Source of the DNA: Cytophagales bacterium
GTDB lineage: Bacteria; Bacteroidota; Bacteroidia; Cytophagales; Cyclobacteriaceae
Assembly: GCA_033344775.1 (NCBI GenBank)
Contig: JAWPMT010000005.1
Location: 2,611,001-2,675,000 of the forward strand
Direction of reading: 5' to 3'
DNA: 64,000 bases
In this document: positions 20,001 through 26,793 of the stretch, piece by piece
Position numbering within the stretch: the first letter of the stretch is position 1
How the letters are laid out: each line of letters begins with the position of its first letter
The notes under the pieces: generated by a model
What the model saw: the letters and a program-made list of their open reading frames with translations, nothing else
What the model was told of the DNA's origin: nothing
The model's database searches: none
Translations under genes and position numbers: made by a program

Positions 20001-21194
20001 AGAAATATTTTGAGGCATGAAGGATATGCTTTCCGTACCGCTCCCATTCGCAGATAAAGTCACAAAATCATTACCCAGGTAATAATCAGTAGTACTGATC
20101 GTGGTGTTTGTAGATAGGTAATAACGAACCTCCCTGTTCGATACAGAAGTCCCACCTACTTCATTCACCGTAATGGTAATGGTCTCTGTTTGATCCATTC
20201 TTACCGGATCCAGACTCAATACCGTGGTAGGGATTTCCAGATTTGAGGTTCCCGCTGGGTTGATCGTCAACGGGTCGTTCCGATACCAATATTCGTTTTC
20301 ATCAGGTATGATTATACCCACATAATAATTACCGGTAGTTAATCCACTGATATTCTGAGGAACGAAAGATATGCTTTCAGTTCCGCTTCCATTTGCCGAC
20401 AAATACACATAGTCGTTTCCAATGTAGAAGTCTGAAGTGCTAATTGTGGTATTGGTAGATAAGTAATAGCGCACCTCTCGTCCCGATATCGAAGCACCCC
20501 CCACCTCATTTACTGTAATCGTGATCGTTTCTGTTTGATCCATTCTTACCGGATCCAGACTTAAGGACGTGAATGGGATCTCCAGGTTTGCTCCGCCTGA
20601 GGATGCGTGAACAGGTTCCCCTTTGGAGTTGTTATTCGTTGTAGTATCTGCCTCAGGTGATTGAAGTTGCGCATTGTAATTCTCATCTTCAAGAATATTC
20701 GCGGCGTTTTCCGTCCAGGATGCACCATCGGTCCTTTGATCTGCAACTCCAAATGTATTTAAATGGTCACTCGCGGATGGCTCGAGTTGGGAACCCGTGG
20801 TTTTGCTCTTGGTTGCGTCCACTACCAAAGTTGATGTTGCCTGATCCAGATTGGCATGTCTTTCAGTCCTGGACAGGTTTGACTGATCGATCTCAGAAGG
20901 TAAAGTCTCGACTTGTTTTGTTGCTTCTTTCAGGCTATCTCGTTCTGGTTTCCGATGAGTCAGGCTGCTAGTGCTTCCTTGATTCTCAGATAAAGCACCT
21001 GAGGAATTCTTGAAAGATTTGAGATCAACTCCACTCTGTTGGGACTTGTTGGCGGATTGGTTTTCCCGAGACTTTAACGAGTCTTGAAGGTTAAGCTTCT
21101 CATGATCTGCTTTGTATTTTACTGAATCACGACTTTGCGAAAAAGCACAAAAACCCAGGTTTACTAGAATAAAAATCAAGAAGTAATGTCTCAT
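11073..21194 (-). CDS. Giant secreted MMP-like metalloprotease with two repeat arrays and a T9SS sorting domain
   Basis: 3373 residues. A signal peptide ends near LGFCAFSQS. Residues ~22-200 are polar low-complexity. Residues 203-1237 hold nine 115-residue Ig/CARDB-like repeats. Residues ~1238-1440 resemble a protease propeptide. The matrixin domain follows: LSYVFINGTPD, structural-zinc ligands H1531, D1533, H1546 and H1563 in HGDGNPFDGPG...LAHAYFP...GDIHFDEDEFW, catalytic HEVGHSLGLRH at 1584-1594, Met-turn M1602. The spacing and wording match animal MMPs and bacterial karilysin. C1445, the only Cys I see in the mature chain, sits before the catalytic domain like a cysteine switch. Residues ~1620-1835 are Ig-like. 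Residues 1836-3294 hold twenty ~73-residue InlB-B-type repeats. The end is a T9SS type A tag (ELYPNPVKTFLTI). It is monocistronic. Probably secreted and surface-attached; substrate unknown. Confidence 0.95.
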   Translation of the reverse strand: MRHYFLIFILVNLGFCAFSQSRDSVKYKADHEKLNLQDSLKSRENQSANKSQQSGVDLKSFKNSSGALSENQGSTSSLTHRKPERDSLKEATKQVETLPSEIDQSNLSRTERHANLDQATSTLVVDATKSKTTGSQLEPSASDHLNTFGVADQRTDGASWTENAANILEDENYNAQLQSPEADTTTNNNSKGEPVHASSGGANLEIPFTSLSLDPVRMDQTETITITVNEVGGASISGREVRYYLSTNTTISTSDFYIGNDYVYLSANGSGTESISFVPQNISGLTTGNYYVGIIIPDENEYWYRNDPLTINPAGTSNLEIPTTVLSLDPVRMDQTETITITVNEVGGTSVSNREVRYYLSTNTTISTTDYYLGNDFVTLSANGSGTESISFMPQNISGISPGDYYVGMIIPDENEYWYRNDPLTITAANGVANLEIPTTVLSLDPVRMDQTETITITVNEVGGASVSNREVRYYLSTNTTISTTDYYLGNDFVTLSANGSGTESISFIPQNISGISPGDYYVGMIIPDENEYWYRNDPLTINAAATPDLEIPTTVLSLDPVRMDQTETITITVNEVGGASVSNREVRYYLSTNTSISTTDYYIGRDFVTLSANGSGTESISFVPQNISGVSPGDFYVGMIIPDENEAWYRNDPLTITAAGTPDLEIPTTVLSLDPVRMDQTETIIITVNEVGGAAVTNREVRYYLSTNTTISTTDYYLGNDFVTLSANGSGTESISFIPQNISGVSPGDYYVGMIIPDENESWYRNDPLTITAAGVANLEIPTTVLSMDPVRMDQTETITITVNEVGGASVSNREVRYYLSTNTTITTTDHYIGSDFVTLSSNGSGTESISFIPQSITGVSPGDYYVGMIIPDENESWYRNDPLTITPAGTPDLEIPTTVLSLDPVRMDQTETITITVNEVGGASVSNREVRYYLSTNTTISTADHYLGNDFVTLSANGSGTESISFIPQNISGISPGDYYVGMIIPDENEYWYRNDPLTITAAGVANLEIPTTVLSLDPVRMDQTETITITVNEVGGTSVSNREVRYYLSTNTTISSTDHYLGNDFVTLSANGSGTESISFVPQNITGVSPGDYYVGMIIPDENEYWYRNDPLTITAAGSPNLEIPTSTLSLDPVGMDETETLTITVNEVGGSSVSNREIQYYLSTNTTIETSDFYIGNDFVSLPANGSGTESISFIPQDISGVTPGDYYVGMIIPAENEYWYRLDPLTITGGAPGPDINVSPTELVINEGSDASGILNNESEESSNRAAIKLGNKLIYTEEVSAVESGELKSNEGHYLMIQFQSLPTLKELNTWNLSPVNYVPDNTIVVKIPVGFNWSGLPQATRIAKMELSNKYAPSVNESLENSMESEAFFYVQAFSDVSNDRLREIVINSRATITSQRINLPNVLQVSMNRSTLETLALNEEVAWIYPSESNAESQWFCPGAVTEYGPVAPFVTLGDGWDGPGLGSADLSYVFINGTPDISGDLEQDEVRRALREWSRHAAISWQEIQTAGQNRSLDILFASGEHGDGNPFDGPGSVLAHAYFPVNPNPETIAGDIHFDEDEFWRIAADIDMFSVALHEVGHSLGLRHSSDNDAVMFPTYSGPINGLGQDDINGILSLYAASNSITISNTGGQVLTISDITTQDWILLEETTFPINVAANESVTLTVGIDWTQINVETTGDIVIQSNDADESNVTVSVRAIPSTTNDVNLEYSDLLIKDGSGGGTGDGDGRAEPGEVISLEVELYNSGTTDANNVQATLSTTDTDITIIDDSENWGSITSDTRKWDGDFEFSISGSSAEKDIQFTLDITSDEGAWTDTFTFPVSSQDQTYNITTSASPRNSGSISGSGTYEHGATATLEATPLPGYYFVNWTEDGTEISAESTLSFIVTSDRSLVANFALESFTITAGASPSEGGSITGSGTYEFGETATLEATPSTGYNFVNWTENGTEISTASTLSFTVDSDRDLVANFVIQTFDITTDALPVEGGTVTGADTYDYGQTATLSASANAGYIFVNWTLNNEVFSTHSSIDIIVTEALHLVAQFDENPFVITAASSPPEGGTVDGAGNYLHSQTATLVATPSIGYDFVNWTEDGTEISTAATLSFTVTSDRDFVANFVIQSFDITIEALPVEGGTVTGAGTYDYGQPASLSATANANYTFVNWTLNNEIYSTHSSIDIIVTETLHLVAQFDENPFVISATSSPSDGGTVDGTGNYLDSQVATLVAIPSTGYDFVNWSEGGTEISTAATLIFTVTSDRDLVANFELQSFEITASADPSAGGTVSGGGTYEYGQTVTLEATVETGYDFVNWSEGGTEISTSATLSFAVTSDRNLVANFELQSFEIIASADPSAGGTVSGGGTYEYGQTVTLEATVETGYDFVNWTEDGTEVSTDATYEFSVTTARDLVANFELQSFEITASADPSSGGTVSGNGTYDYGQTATLEATAEPGYDFVNWTEDGVEVSTDATYAFTVASARDFVANFVIQSFEITASADPSSGGTVSGNGTYDYGQTATLEATAEPGYDFVNWTEDGVEVSTDATYAFTVASARDFVANFVIQSFEITGSADPSSGGTVSGSGSYDYGQTATLEATVEPGYDFVNWTEDGVEVSTDATYAFTVASARDFVANFVIQSFEITGSADPSSGGTVSGSGSYDYGQTATLEATVEPGYDFVNWTEDGVEVSTDATYAFTVASARDFVANFVIQSFEITGSADPSSGGTVSGSGSYDYGQTATLEATVEPGYDFVNWTEDGVEVSTDATYAFTVASARDFVANFVIQSFEITASADPSSGGTVSGSGSYDYGQTATLEATVEPGYDFVNWTEDGVEVSTDAIYAFTVASARDFVANFVIQSFEITGSADPSSGGTVSGSGSYDYGQTATLEATVEPGYDFVNWTEDGVEVSTDATYAFTVASARDFVANFVIQSFEISASADPSSGGTVSGSGSYDYGQTATLEATVEPGYDFVNWTADGVEVSTDATYAFTVASARDFVANFEIQSFAIAASADPSSGGTVSGNGSYDYGQTATLAATVETGYDFLNWTEGDVEVSTDASYEFIVTSARTLVANFEIQSFAIAASADPSSGGTVSGSGTYDYDKTATLVASEESGYDFINWTEEGVEVSTDATYEFTVTSARTLVANFEIQSFDIIASANPSSGGTVSGDGTYDYGKTVTLEATVEPGYAFVNWTEDGAEVSTDATFEFTVTSTRTLVANFIIQSFTITASADPSSGGTVSGSGTYDYDKTATLVASEESGYDFINWTEDGTEVSTNATYEFTVTSNRDLVAHFERVLSVDPSSQQEIELYPNPVKTFLTIKWSNFDQARVLELSGKQLVQSSNRTLDLRSLNSGVYLLILRGKNNDQQVFRLIKE
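11313..15689 (-). repeat. Array of twenty InlB-B-type repeats, with a near-identical 219-bp core
   Basis: Coding tandem repeats of ~73 residues (consensus pieces SADPSSGGTVSGSGSYDYG, TATLEATVEPGYDFVNWTE, DATYAFTV, ARDFVANF). The same sequence landmark recurs at 12421, 12640, 12859, 13078, 13297 and 13516, an exact 219-bp period. The central copies (about 12200-13960) differ by only a few bases, while the first six and last four copies are diverged. This suggests recent expansion from the middle. Confidence 0.95.
17484..20588 (-). repeat. Array of nine 345-bp (115-residue) repeats
   Basis: Each unit begins NLEIPTTVLSLDPVRMDQ and contains TITVNEVGG, REVRYYLSTNT, LSANGSGTESISF, GDYYVGMIIPDENE and WYRNDPLTI. 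The period is 345 bp, with one three-base insertion between the second and third copies. The outermost copies are the most diverged. The fold is probably an Ig/CARDB-like beta sandwich presented outside the cell. I do not recognise a named family for it. Confidence 0.95.
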
Positions 21195-21728
21195 GGCGGT
21201 GGTGATTAAAGGAATTCACAGAATGCTAATGTAAAAAAAAATTCAATCACAAATAGTTAAGTGTGATTTTTATTCTTAGGACATGAAGTTCATGTCTAAC
21301 AATTACAGACATTCCCAGAGAATTTGAATAGTCAAATCCGTCAATTACTAAATATACGAATATTAAACCATTGCCTCCAAGTGTTTTATGAGAAAAAACT
21401 GAACTAAGGAATAGCATTCTGATTTTTCGGCCACCAATCATTAAAAAACCCACAGACCTTTTTAATCCATAAAAACCAGGGATTCATTGAAAACACACGT
21501 TTCTGAAAAATGTCCAAATCCACTCAAGGACAATTACTACACAGCGGATCATTGAATTTATTAGTAGAAAGCGCTTACAACTTCAAGTTTGAAATTGAGC
21601 ATCATTCTTACTCTTGCAGATAAATCACTAACAGAAACAAGGACTTATAGGAATTTGAATATCAATTAGCCTTACGAACAAAAAAATCAAGTGAAATTAA
21701 TGGCCGCTTCAGTGTCTGGTCCCGGAGG
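21195..21728. other. AT-rich intergenic region
   Basis: A 534-bp stretch upstream of the giant gene. I see no credible gene: a 68-codon minus frame at 21247-21453 has no recognisable features. There is no clear promoter match or hairpin. It presumably holds the promoter of the giant gene. Confidence 0.5.
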
Positions 21729-22244
21729 TTATTTCTGCTCCAGATTCAGGGCAATTCCCTTGAGCAGGTGCTTCTGAAAGGCATACACAACCCACCGAAA
21801 AGAAAGGTGCATCAGTCTGCCGAGGATACCATGTAGTTCGTAATTGCTGGATAAGATCAGCAAGATCCCATCTTCGTGATCGAGTAAATCGTACCCTCCC
21901 GTAAGGATCTGAAATGGCCCTTTTGACAAGTTCATGAAGTGCCCGACACGGAAGTTCTGCGTGGCATTAAATTGGAAGCGATACTTCCTGTTGACCTCCC
22001 ATTCCAGGATATTTTGATGGAATTCGGCCCCATTGGAAAATTTTGCCACACGATATCCTCCAACTCCTTCTTTGATGACTTCCGCCGATAAAGGTTTAGG
22101 AACTCCTAGCAATCTGAACAACCACGGAAAATCAAAATCTGCTACACCGACATTGGTAATTTCTCTCCAGATGTCATCCGGTCTGGCATTCAACACAATA
22201 GCATTGTGCACGTATTTGGTCCGGTATCCTTTGAAGAAAGTCAA
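21729..22244 (-). CDS. SRPBCC (START-like) family protein
   Basis: A 171-residue protein. The N-terminal pattern NAIVLNARPDDIWREITNVGVADFDFPWLFRLLGVPKP, seen here in parts such as NARPDDIWREI, fits the polyketide-cyclase/SRPBCC fold, a hydrophobic-ligand-binding helix-grip. Later segments (FHQNILEWEVNRKYRFQF, GGYDLLDHEDGILLILSSNYE) are the expected beta strands. No ATG is available near the start; TTG at 22244 is the only plausible initiator before an upstream in-frame stop. It follows the DoxX-like gene by 77 bp and is probably co-transcribed. Ligand unknown. Confidence 0.7.
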   Translation of the reverse strand: MTFFKGYRTKYVHNAIVLNARPDDIWREITNVGVADFDFPWLFRLLGVPKPLSAEVIKEGVGGYRVAKFSNGAEFHQNILEWEVNRKYRFQFNATQNFRVGHFMNLSKGPFQILTGGYDLLDHEDGILLILSSNYELHGILGRLMHLSFRWVVYAFQKHLLKGIALNLEQK

Positions 22245-22321
22245 TTGCCAGATTCTTTGTCAATTCAAATGTCGCCAGAATAAGCAATTACGCAAGAGAT
22301 CTTGATGAAAAGATACATTCC

Positions 22322-22963
22322 CTATCGGGCCACACTCAGAACTTCCTTCAGCTTCCTTTTTCGCTCTCTATAGAGCCCAATGATCAAAGCTGTAAATCCA
22401 ATAGCTACGCAAATCAGAAGCCAAAAGAGAAGGTCATACCGATCAACAAACAGTCGATACAAAAAAGTGAAAAAGAACATGCTAATTCCCGTAACCTCCC
22501 AGAGTTGATCCTTTTCAAGTCTGAATGAATGGTCCAGGGTCATCGGTAAATTGAAAAGGACCTTGAATTGATCCCAGTCCCAAGTAATTAAGCAGACATT
22601 GGCAAATAGCATTAATCCTGTCACGACGGGAGTATAGGCGAAATCGTACGATAGCGTAATCACGAAAATATTGGCGATGATTGTAAAATAAGCCAACGCT
22701 CCCAATTTGGCATATCGTTGGGTCATCAACAAGAATCCAGCAACTAATTGTCCAATCCCAATGAATTTCCAATACAACCCGGATTGATACATGGTCTCAA
22801 AAAAATGCCAGGCGCTATCTATGGGGTTAGCTGCTCCACTTTCTGAAGTGAAGCGTTTGCCTTTGATTTTGATTAAACTAGCAAAAACGAAAGCTCCGCC
22901 GAGGAGATAACGGGTGTAAATGATTAAAACCTGGGCCCAGACAAATGTTTTGATTCTTTGCAT
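22322..22963 (-). CDS. DoxX-like integral membrane protein
   Basis: 213 residues with five or six hydrophobic segments. The first (YTRYLLGGAFVFASLIKIKGKRF) and third (FIGIGQLVAGFLLMTQRYAKLGAL) have the layout of DoxX/DoxD-like proteins, where a GxxxxxSxxK motif ends the first helix. It lies between prfC and the SRPBCC gene on the same strand. DoxX-like proteins are often membrane partners in redox or sulfur metabolism, but nothing here fixes a role. Confidence 0.65.
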   Translation of the reverse strand: MQRIKTFVWAQVLIIYTRYLLGGAFVFASLIKIKGKRFTSESGAANPIDSAWHFFETMYQSGLYWKFIGIGQLVAGFLLMTQRYAKLGALAYFTIIANIFVITLSYDFAYTPVVTGLMLFANVCLITWDWDQFKVLFNLPMTLDHSFRLEKDQLWEVTGISMFFFTFLYRLFVDRYDLLFWLLICVAIGFTALIIGLYRERKRKLKEVLSVAR

Positions 22964-23121
22964 CAGAAAAAGTATTTGAAAGTGTGACGCAAAGAGTATT
23001 GGGATGTTACAGTTTGATCAACATGGTAATGTCCAAAGGTTTTTATTTAGACTTCTTGAATTGATCCTAACCAGGCGCGTAATACAAGAAACTCAACTAG
23101 CCCCCCGAATCATCAAAGAGC

Positions 23122-24699
23122 TTAAAACTCACTAATAAAATGAAATTCCACTTCTGGGAAGTTGTCCTGCACCATTTGTAACCAGGCGCGGGTTTCAGCC
23201 ATGAATACGAGCTTACCTTCCTTGTCACGGGCAATGTAGCGGTACTTGTCTTTGACAAACGCATCGATATCATTGTCCGAACCGGAGATCCAGCAAGCCT
23301 TGTAGATGTTGACCGGACTGAACTGTACTTTGGCACCATACTCATTGAGTAAGCGATGCTGCAATACTTCAAACTGAAGTGCTCCAACCGTACCCACGAC
23401 TTTTCGAGCACCCATTTCATAAGAGAACAACTGTGCAACTCCTTCATCCATCAATTGGAGCAGTCCTTTTTCTAGTTGCTTGGCTTTCATTGCATCAAGG
23501 TTGATCACCTCTTTGAAAAGCTCAGGAGAGAAACTTGGTATGCCTTTGTAAAGTCCTTTTTCCCCTTCGGAAATGGTATCTCCGATTTTCAGGTTACCCG
23601 TATCATAGAGACCCACGATATCACCGGGAAAAGCTTCCTCCACGGTTTCTTTTTGTTGGGCCATGAAAGCCGTGGCATTGGAGAAACGGATTTTCTTGTC
23701 CTGGCGGACATGATAATAGTTGCTTCCTCGTTCAAACTTACCCGAGCAAATCCGCGCAAACGCGATCCGATTTCGGTGCTTTGGATCCATGTTCGCATGG
23801 ATCTTAAAAATGAATCCGGTGAATTTGTTCTCGTTCGGCAGGACCTCTCTGGCTTCTGTTTCTCGAGAAATAGGAGGAGGCGCAATGTTGATGAAACAAT
23901 CCAGCAACTCCCGCACACCGAAGTTACTCACGGCACTTCCGAAAAATACCGGAGCAATCTTGCCGTTCAGGTAATCATCTACATTCAGTGGATCGTACAC
24001 GCCATCGATCAATTCTATGTCTTCTCGCAATTGACTTGCTGCAGAATCAGGGAGGTGTTGTTCAATCTCCGGACTATTGATATCATCAATTTCAACAACC
24101 TCTTCTACACGCTTGGTCTTACTGGGCTCATAAAGGTTCAGGTTGTTCTCATAGAGATTGTAAACTCCGCGTAAGGTCTTACCCATACCCACTGGCCAGC
24201 TCAAAGGTCTTACTTTGATGTCCAGCTTTTCTTCGATCTCATCGAGCAATTCGAACGGGTCGCGTCCCTCACGGTCGAGCTTGTTGATGAAGCAAAGTAC
24301 CGGCGTATTTCGCATGCGGCACACTTCCATGAGCTTTTCGGTCTGCCGCTCCACGCCCTTTACGCAATCGATCACCATGATCACACTGTCTACAGCAGTC
24401 AGCGTTCGGTATGTGTCTTCCGCAAAATCTTCGTGACCAGGCGTATCCAGGATATTGATCTTAAGGTCTTTGTATTCAAACCCCATCACCGAAGTAGCGA
24501 CGGAGATACCTCTTTGCTTTTCAATCTCCATCCAGTCCGACCGAGTATTCATATCAATCTTATTGGACTTAACCGCACCTGCAGTTTGGATCGCGCCTCC
24601 GAAAAGCAGCAGCTTCTCCGTTAAGGTTGTCTTTCCTGCATCAGGGTGGGCAATGATCCCGAAGGTACGTCTACGCTTGATTTCCTGCTCAAAAGTCAT
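23122..24699 (-). CDS. prfC: Peptide chain release factor 3
   Basis: 525 residues from the ATG at 24699; a GTG three codons upstream is less likely because a good promoter -7 element lies at 24719-24726. RF3 is a translational GTPase that recycles RF1/RF2 from the ribosome. G motifs are G1 AHPDAGKTT, the G2 region [15 protein letters not shown]3 [14 protein letters not shown] and G4 NKLDREG. The RF3-specific C-terminal part contains [21 protein letters not shown]. Length is normal for the family (about 525-530). The gene is followed on the same strand by the DoxX-like gene after 158 bp. Confidence 0.97.
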   Translation of the reverse strand: MTFEQEIKRRRTFGIIAHPDAGKTTLTEKLLLFGGAIQTAGAVKSNKIDMNTRSDWMEIEKQRGISVATSVMGFEYKDLKINILDTPGHEDFAEDTYRTLTAVDSVIMVIDCVKGVERQTEKLMEVCRMRNTPVLCFINKLDREGRDPFELLDEIEEKLDIKVRPLSWPVGMGKTLRGVYNLYENNLNLYEPSKTKRVEEVVEIDDINSPEIEQHLPDSAASQLREDIELIDGVYDPLNVDDYLNGKIAPVFFGSAVSNFGVRELLDCFINIAPPPISRETEAREVLPNENKFTGFIFKIHANMDPKHRNRIAFARICSGKFERGSNYYHVRQDKKIRFSNATAFMAQQKETVEEAFPGDIVGLYDTGNLKIGDTISEGEKGLYKGIPSFSPELFKEVINLDAMKAKQLEKGLLQLMDEGVAQLFSYEMGARKVVGTVGALQFEVLQHRLLNEYGAKVQFSPVNIYKACWISGSDNDIDAFVKDKYRYIARDKEGKLVFMAETRAWLQMVQDNFPEVEFHFISEF

Positions 24700-24718
24700 G
24701 TTGCTCACAATTGGACCG

Positions 24719-24752
24719 CAAAGCTACCAAATTGGTGAACAGTGTCCGCAAA
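24719..24752 (-). promoter_or_regulatory. Bacteroidota-type promoter of prfC
   Basis: On the minus strand TTTG (24749-24752) is followed, after a 22-bp spacer, by TAGCTTTG (24719-24726), matching the TTG / TAnnTTTG pattern. Transcription would begin near 24712, just upstream of the prfC start at 24699. Confidence 0.6.
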
Positions 24753-24782
24753 TTGATCCCGGAGTTTGTAAATTCGATCTCA

Positions 24783-24947
24783 ATGAATCGTCTGGTCCGT
24801 TTTTTATTGTTGCTTTTACTGGCCTTTGCGCTGATTAGTCTTGTCAAAGCCTTTGCCGTGAGTCGCTTGCTGATCATGGGTACTCTATTCGTCCTTTTAA
24901 TTGGCATTATCATTTGGGTGATGAACAAAGCGAACAAGAATCCATAA
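24783..24947 (+). CDS. Small two-helix membrane protein
   Basis: A 54-residue protein starting at the ATG at 24783 (MNRLVRFLLLLLLAFALISL), divergent from prfC. It contains two hydrophobic segments separated by a short loop (KAFAVSRLL) and a basic tail (NKANKNP). An upstream in-frame start at 24711 would overlap the prfC promoter and is less likely. The function is unknown; it may be a small inner-membrane protein. Support is its composition and clean two-helix pattern only. Confidence 0.5.
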   Translation: MNRLVRFLLLLLLAFALISLVKAFAVSRLLIMGTLFVLLIGIIIWVMNKANKNP

Positions 24948-24974
24948 CATCACTTTTTCAACCAATAGAAAAAA

Positions 24975-25056
24975 CGTCATTCTCGAAAAATGGGATTTAA
25001 ATTTATCTCTAAGCACATTTTATCGGGAATCTCAACAGCGCACGTTATGAGATTCC
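24975..25056. repeat. Dispersed intergenic palindrome (CGTCATTC...GGAATCTCA/TGAGATTCC)
   Basis: It contains CGTCATTC at its left and a perfect 9-bp inverted repeat GGAATCTCA (25026-25034) / TGAGATTCC (25048-25056). The same two elements recur in the inverted repeat at 31738-31818, so both are members of a repeated intergenic family. Confidence 0.5.
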
Positions 25057-25104
25057 TTGGTCAGGCACGCTGAAATTTTCTAACATTAACAGAAATTCTG
25101 GAAG

Positions 25105-25131
25105 GACCGGGTCACGCCAGACCGGGTCACG
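25105..25131. promoter_or_regulatory. Direct repeat GACCGGGTCACG upstream of AraC gene
   Basis: GACCGGGTCACG occurs at 25105-25116 and again at 25120-25131, a 15-bp period, about 100 bp before the AraC-family gene. AraC proteins often bind tandem sites, so autoregulation is possible, but this is only a positional inference. Confidence 0.3.
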
Positions 25132-25227
25132 AAGACGCGCTGGAAGACGTTTTTTAACCTTAGGAATTCAAAATAGACTTTTTTTAGAAAGGTGAATCAT
25201 TCTACCGGCAATTGCTGTTAAAGCGCT

Positions 25228-26082
25228 ATGATCGAGCAACATTTGACCAACGCTGCCGCTGGCATCATTCGGATCATCCACAACGAATCAATAGTCAAAC
25301 AAGACTTTGCTAATCCGGAGCAAGTACTGACCATCGCCTGGAATCGAGGGTCAATCAAAGTCATGCAATTGGGGGAAAATGAAGTGGAACTAGCCCCGAA
25401 CAGTTTATTGATGATCGATGCGGGTATACCGTTTTCAATAGTAGAAGCGGAAGAGATCGTCTTCTGGCAATTTAACCGGGAGTTTTATTGCATCGTAGAT
25501 CACGATGTAGAAGTCTCCTGTGCTGGTGTACTTTTCTTTACTTTAAAGGATGCTCTTTCACTGACCTTATCTGATGCCGATCAGCTGAAATTCAACTTGC
25601 TCTTTGAAGTCTTCAAAGAAGAATTCTCCGAGGAGGATGACAACCTTAAAACGGAAATGCTCCGCACGATCCTAAAACGACTGATTGTGAAAATGACGAG
25701 GCTACACAAAATGCAGCACGGTGAACTCGTCGAAACGACGGAATTAAATGTGGTCCGGCAGTTCAATGTATTGGTGGAGAAAAACTTTAAGCAATTACAC
25801 CAGGTACAGGATTATGCCAACCTCATGTATAAGTCTCCAAAAACCATTTCCAACATCTTCTCGAAATTTCACGATCGGTCACCGCGGGAGATCATCCTGG
25901 ATCGAATTGTACTGGAAGCCAAACGGATGTTGCTTTATACGGACAGCACCTCCAAGGAAATTGCCCATGAACTGGGTTTCACAGAAATACCACATTTCAG
26001 CAGATTTTTTAAGCAAAAGACCCAAATGAGCCCCTCAGGTTTTCGAGAAGCCAGCCAAAAAGGTGCATTCGGGAACAATTGA
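25228..26082 (+). CDS. AraC-family transcriptional regulator
   Basis: 284 residues. The first ~130 residues form a cupin-like sensing domain (QVLTIAWNRGSIKVMQLGENEVELAPNSLL, seen in pieces). The C-terminal ~100 residues contain the two AraC helix-turn-helix motifs: QDYANLMYKSPKTISNIFSKF and KEIAHELGFTEIPHFSRFFKQ, followed by the family's end MSPSGFRE. The gene lies 95 bp upstream of an AhpD-like gene on the same strand, which is the most obvious target. Confidence 0.92.
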   Translation: MIEQHLTNAAAGIIRIIHNESIVKQDFANPEQVLTIAWNRGSIKVMQLGENEVELAPNSLLMIDAGIPFSIVEAEEIVFWQFNREFYCIVDHDVEVSCAGVLFFTLKDALSLTLSDADQLKFNLLFEVFKEEFSEEDDNLKTEMLRTILKRLIVKMTRLHKMQHGELVETTELNVVRQFNVLVEKNFKQLHQVQDYANLMYKSPKTISNIFSKFHDRSPREIILDRIVLEAKRMLLYTDSTSKEIAHELGFTEIPHFSRFFKQKTQMSPSGFREASQKGAFGNN

Positions 26083-26177
26083 TAACCCTTCGGGACGAAT
26101 AGGCACTATCCTTTGGTCAACAACTTCCGTTCATTGAATTGTAACATTTAAAATCACATATTAAACCAAAATATAAA

Positions 26178-26726
26178 ATGAGCACTTTCAATGTCCCATC
26201 CCGCGAAGAAGTTTCAGAAAACAATCAGGCGATCTTCGACAACCTTCAGAAACAAGTAGGATTCGTTCCAAATCTCTTCGCAACCTACACACATAGCGAA
26301 ACTGCACTGGGCGATTACCTTGCTTTTTCTAGCAGAAAAACATCATTAAGCGGAAAAGAAAAAGAAGTTGTGAATTTGGTCGTGAGCCAGGTGAATAACT
26401 GTGCTTATTGTTTGGCCGCTCACACCGCTATTGGAAAAATGAATGGCTTCACCGACGAGCAAATCATCGAAATCAGAGGTGGCTCGGCTAGTTTCAACGA
26501 GAAATTCGATGCATTGGCAGCTTATGTAAAAGATGCGACCATCAACAGAAGTCATCCTAGCCAAACGTCAATCGACAACTTGTTAGCAGCTGGCTATACT
26601 AAAGAAAATGTCATTGATATCATCATCATGATCGGAGACAAAACGGTGAGCAACTTCCTGCACGGAACTACTCAAATTCCAGTAGACTTCCCTGCTGCTC
26701 CTGAATTGGAACCCGCATTAGCTTAA
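26178..26726 (+). CDS. Carboxymuconolactone decarboxylase (AhpD-like) family protein
   Basis: 182 residues. The motif NNCAYCLAAHTAIGK carries the CxxC plus His of AhpD-like alkylhydroperoxidases, which reduce peroxides through this redox-active pair. GKEKEVVNLVVSQVN before it is the typical helix. It is cytoplasmic, with no signal peptide. It probably responds to the AraC regulator encoded just upstream, and its transcript ends at the terminator at 26752. Confidence 0.88.
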   Translation: MSTFNVPSREEVSENNQAIFDNLQKQVGFVPNLFATYTHSETALGDYLAFSSRKTSLSGKEKEVVNLVVSQVNNCAYCLAAHTAIGKMNGFTDEQIIEIRGGSASFNEKFDALAAYVKDATINRSHPSQTSIDNLLAAGYTKENVIDIIIMIGDKTVSNFLHGTTQIPVDFPAAPELEPALA

Positions 26727-26751
26727 GATCTGTTTAAGTGTTAAGTACGAG

Positions 26752-26783
26752 GCCACCTGCACGAAAGTCAGGTGGCTTTTTTT
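26752..26783 (+). terminator. Rho-independent terminator after AhpD-like gene
   Basis: GCCACCTG (26752-26759) pairs with CAGGTGGC (26769-26776), followed by seven Ts. It is 25 bp after the stop. Confidence 0.9.
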
Positions 26784-26793
26784 GGTTTTACAC

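Noticed and set aside
11313-20588. Long tandem repeats considered as a CRISPR array
   Set aside because: Units are 219 and 345 bp, in frame and protein-coding, with no short repeat-spacer alternation.
21247-21453. 68-codon minus frame upstream of the giant gene
   Set aside because: AT-rich, no recognisable features, no promoter or neighbour support.
23476-24174. 232-codon open frame on the plus strand
   Set aside because: Antisense to prfC; no start context or domain.
24711-24782. Longer start for the small two-helix protein
   Set aside because: It would overlap the prfC promoter elements at 24719-24752 and add a stretch unlike the rest of the protein.
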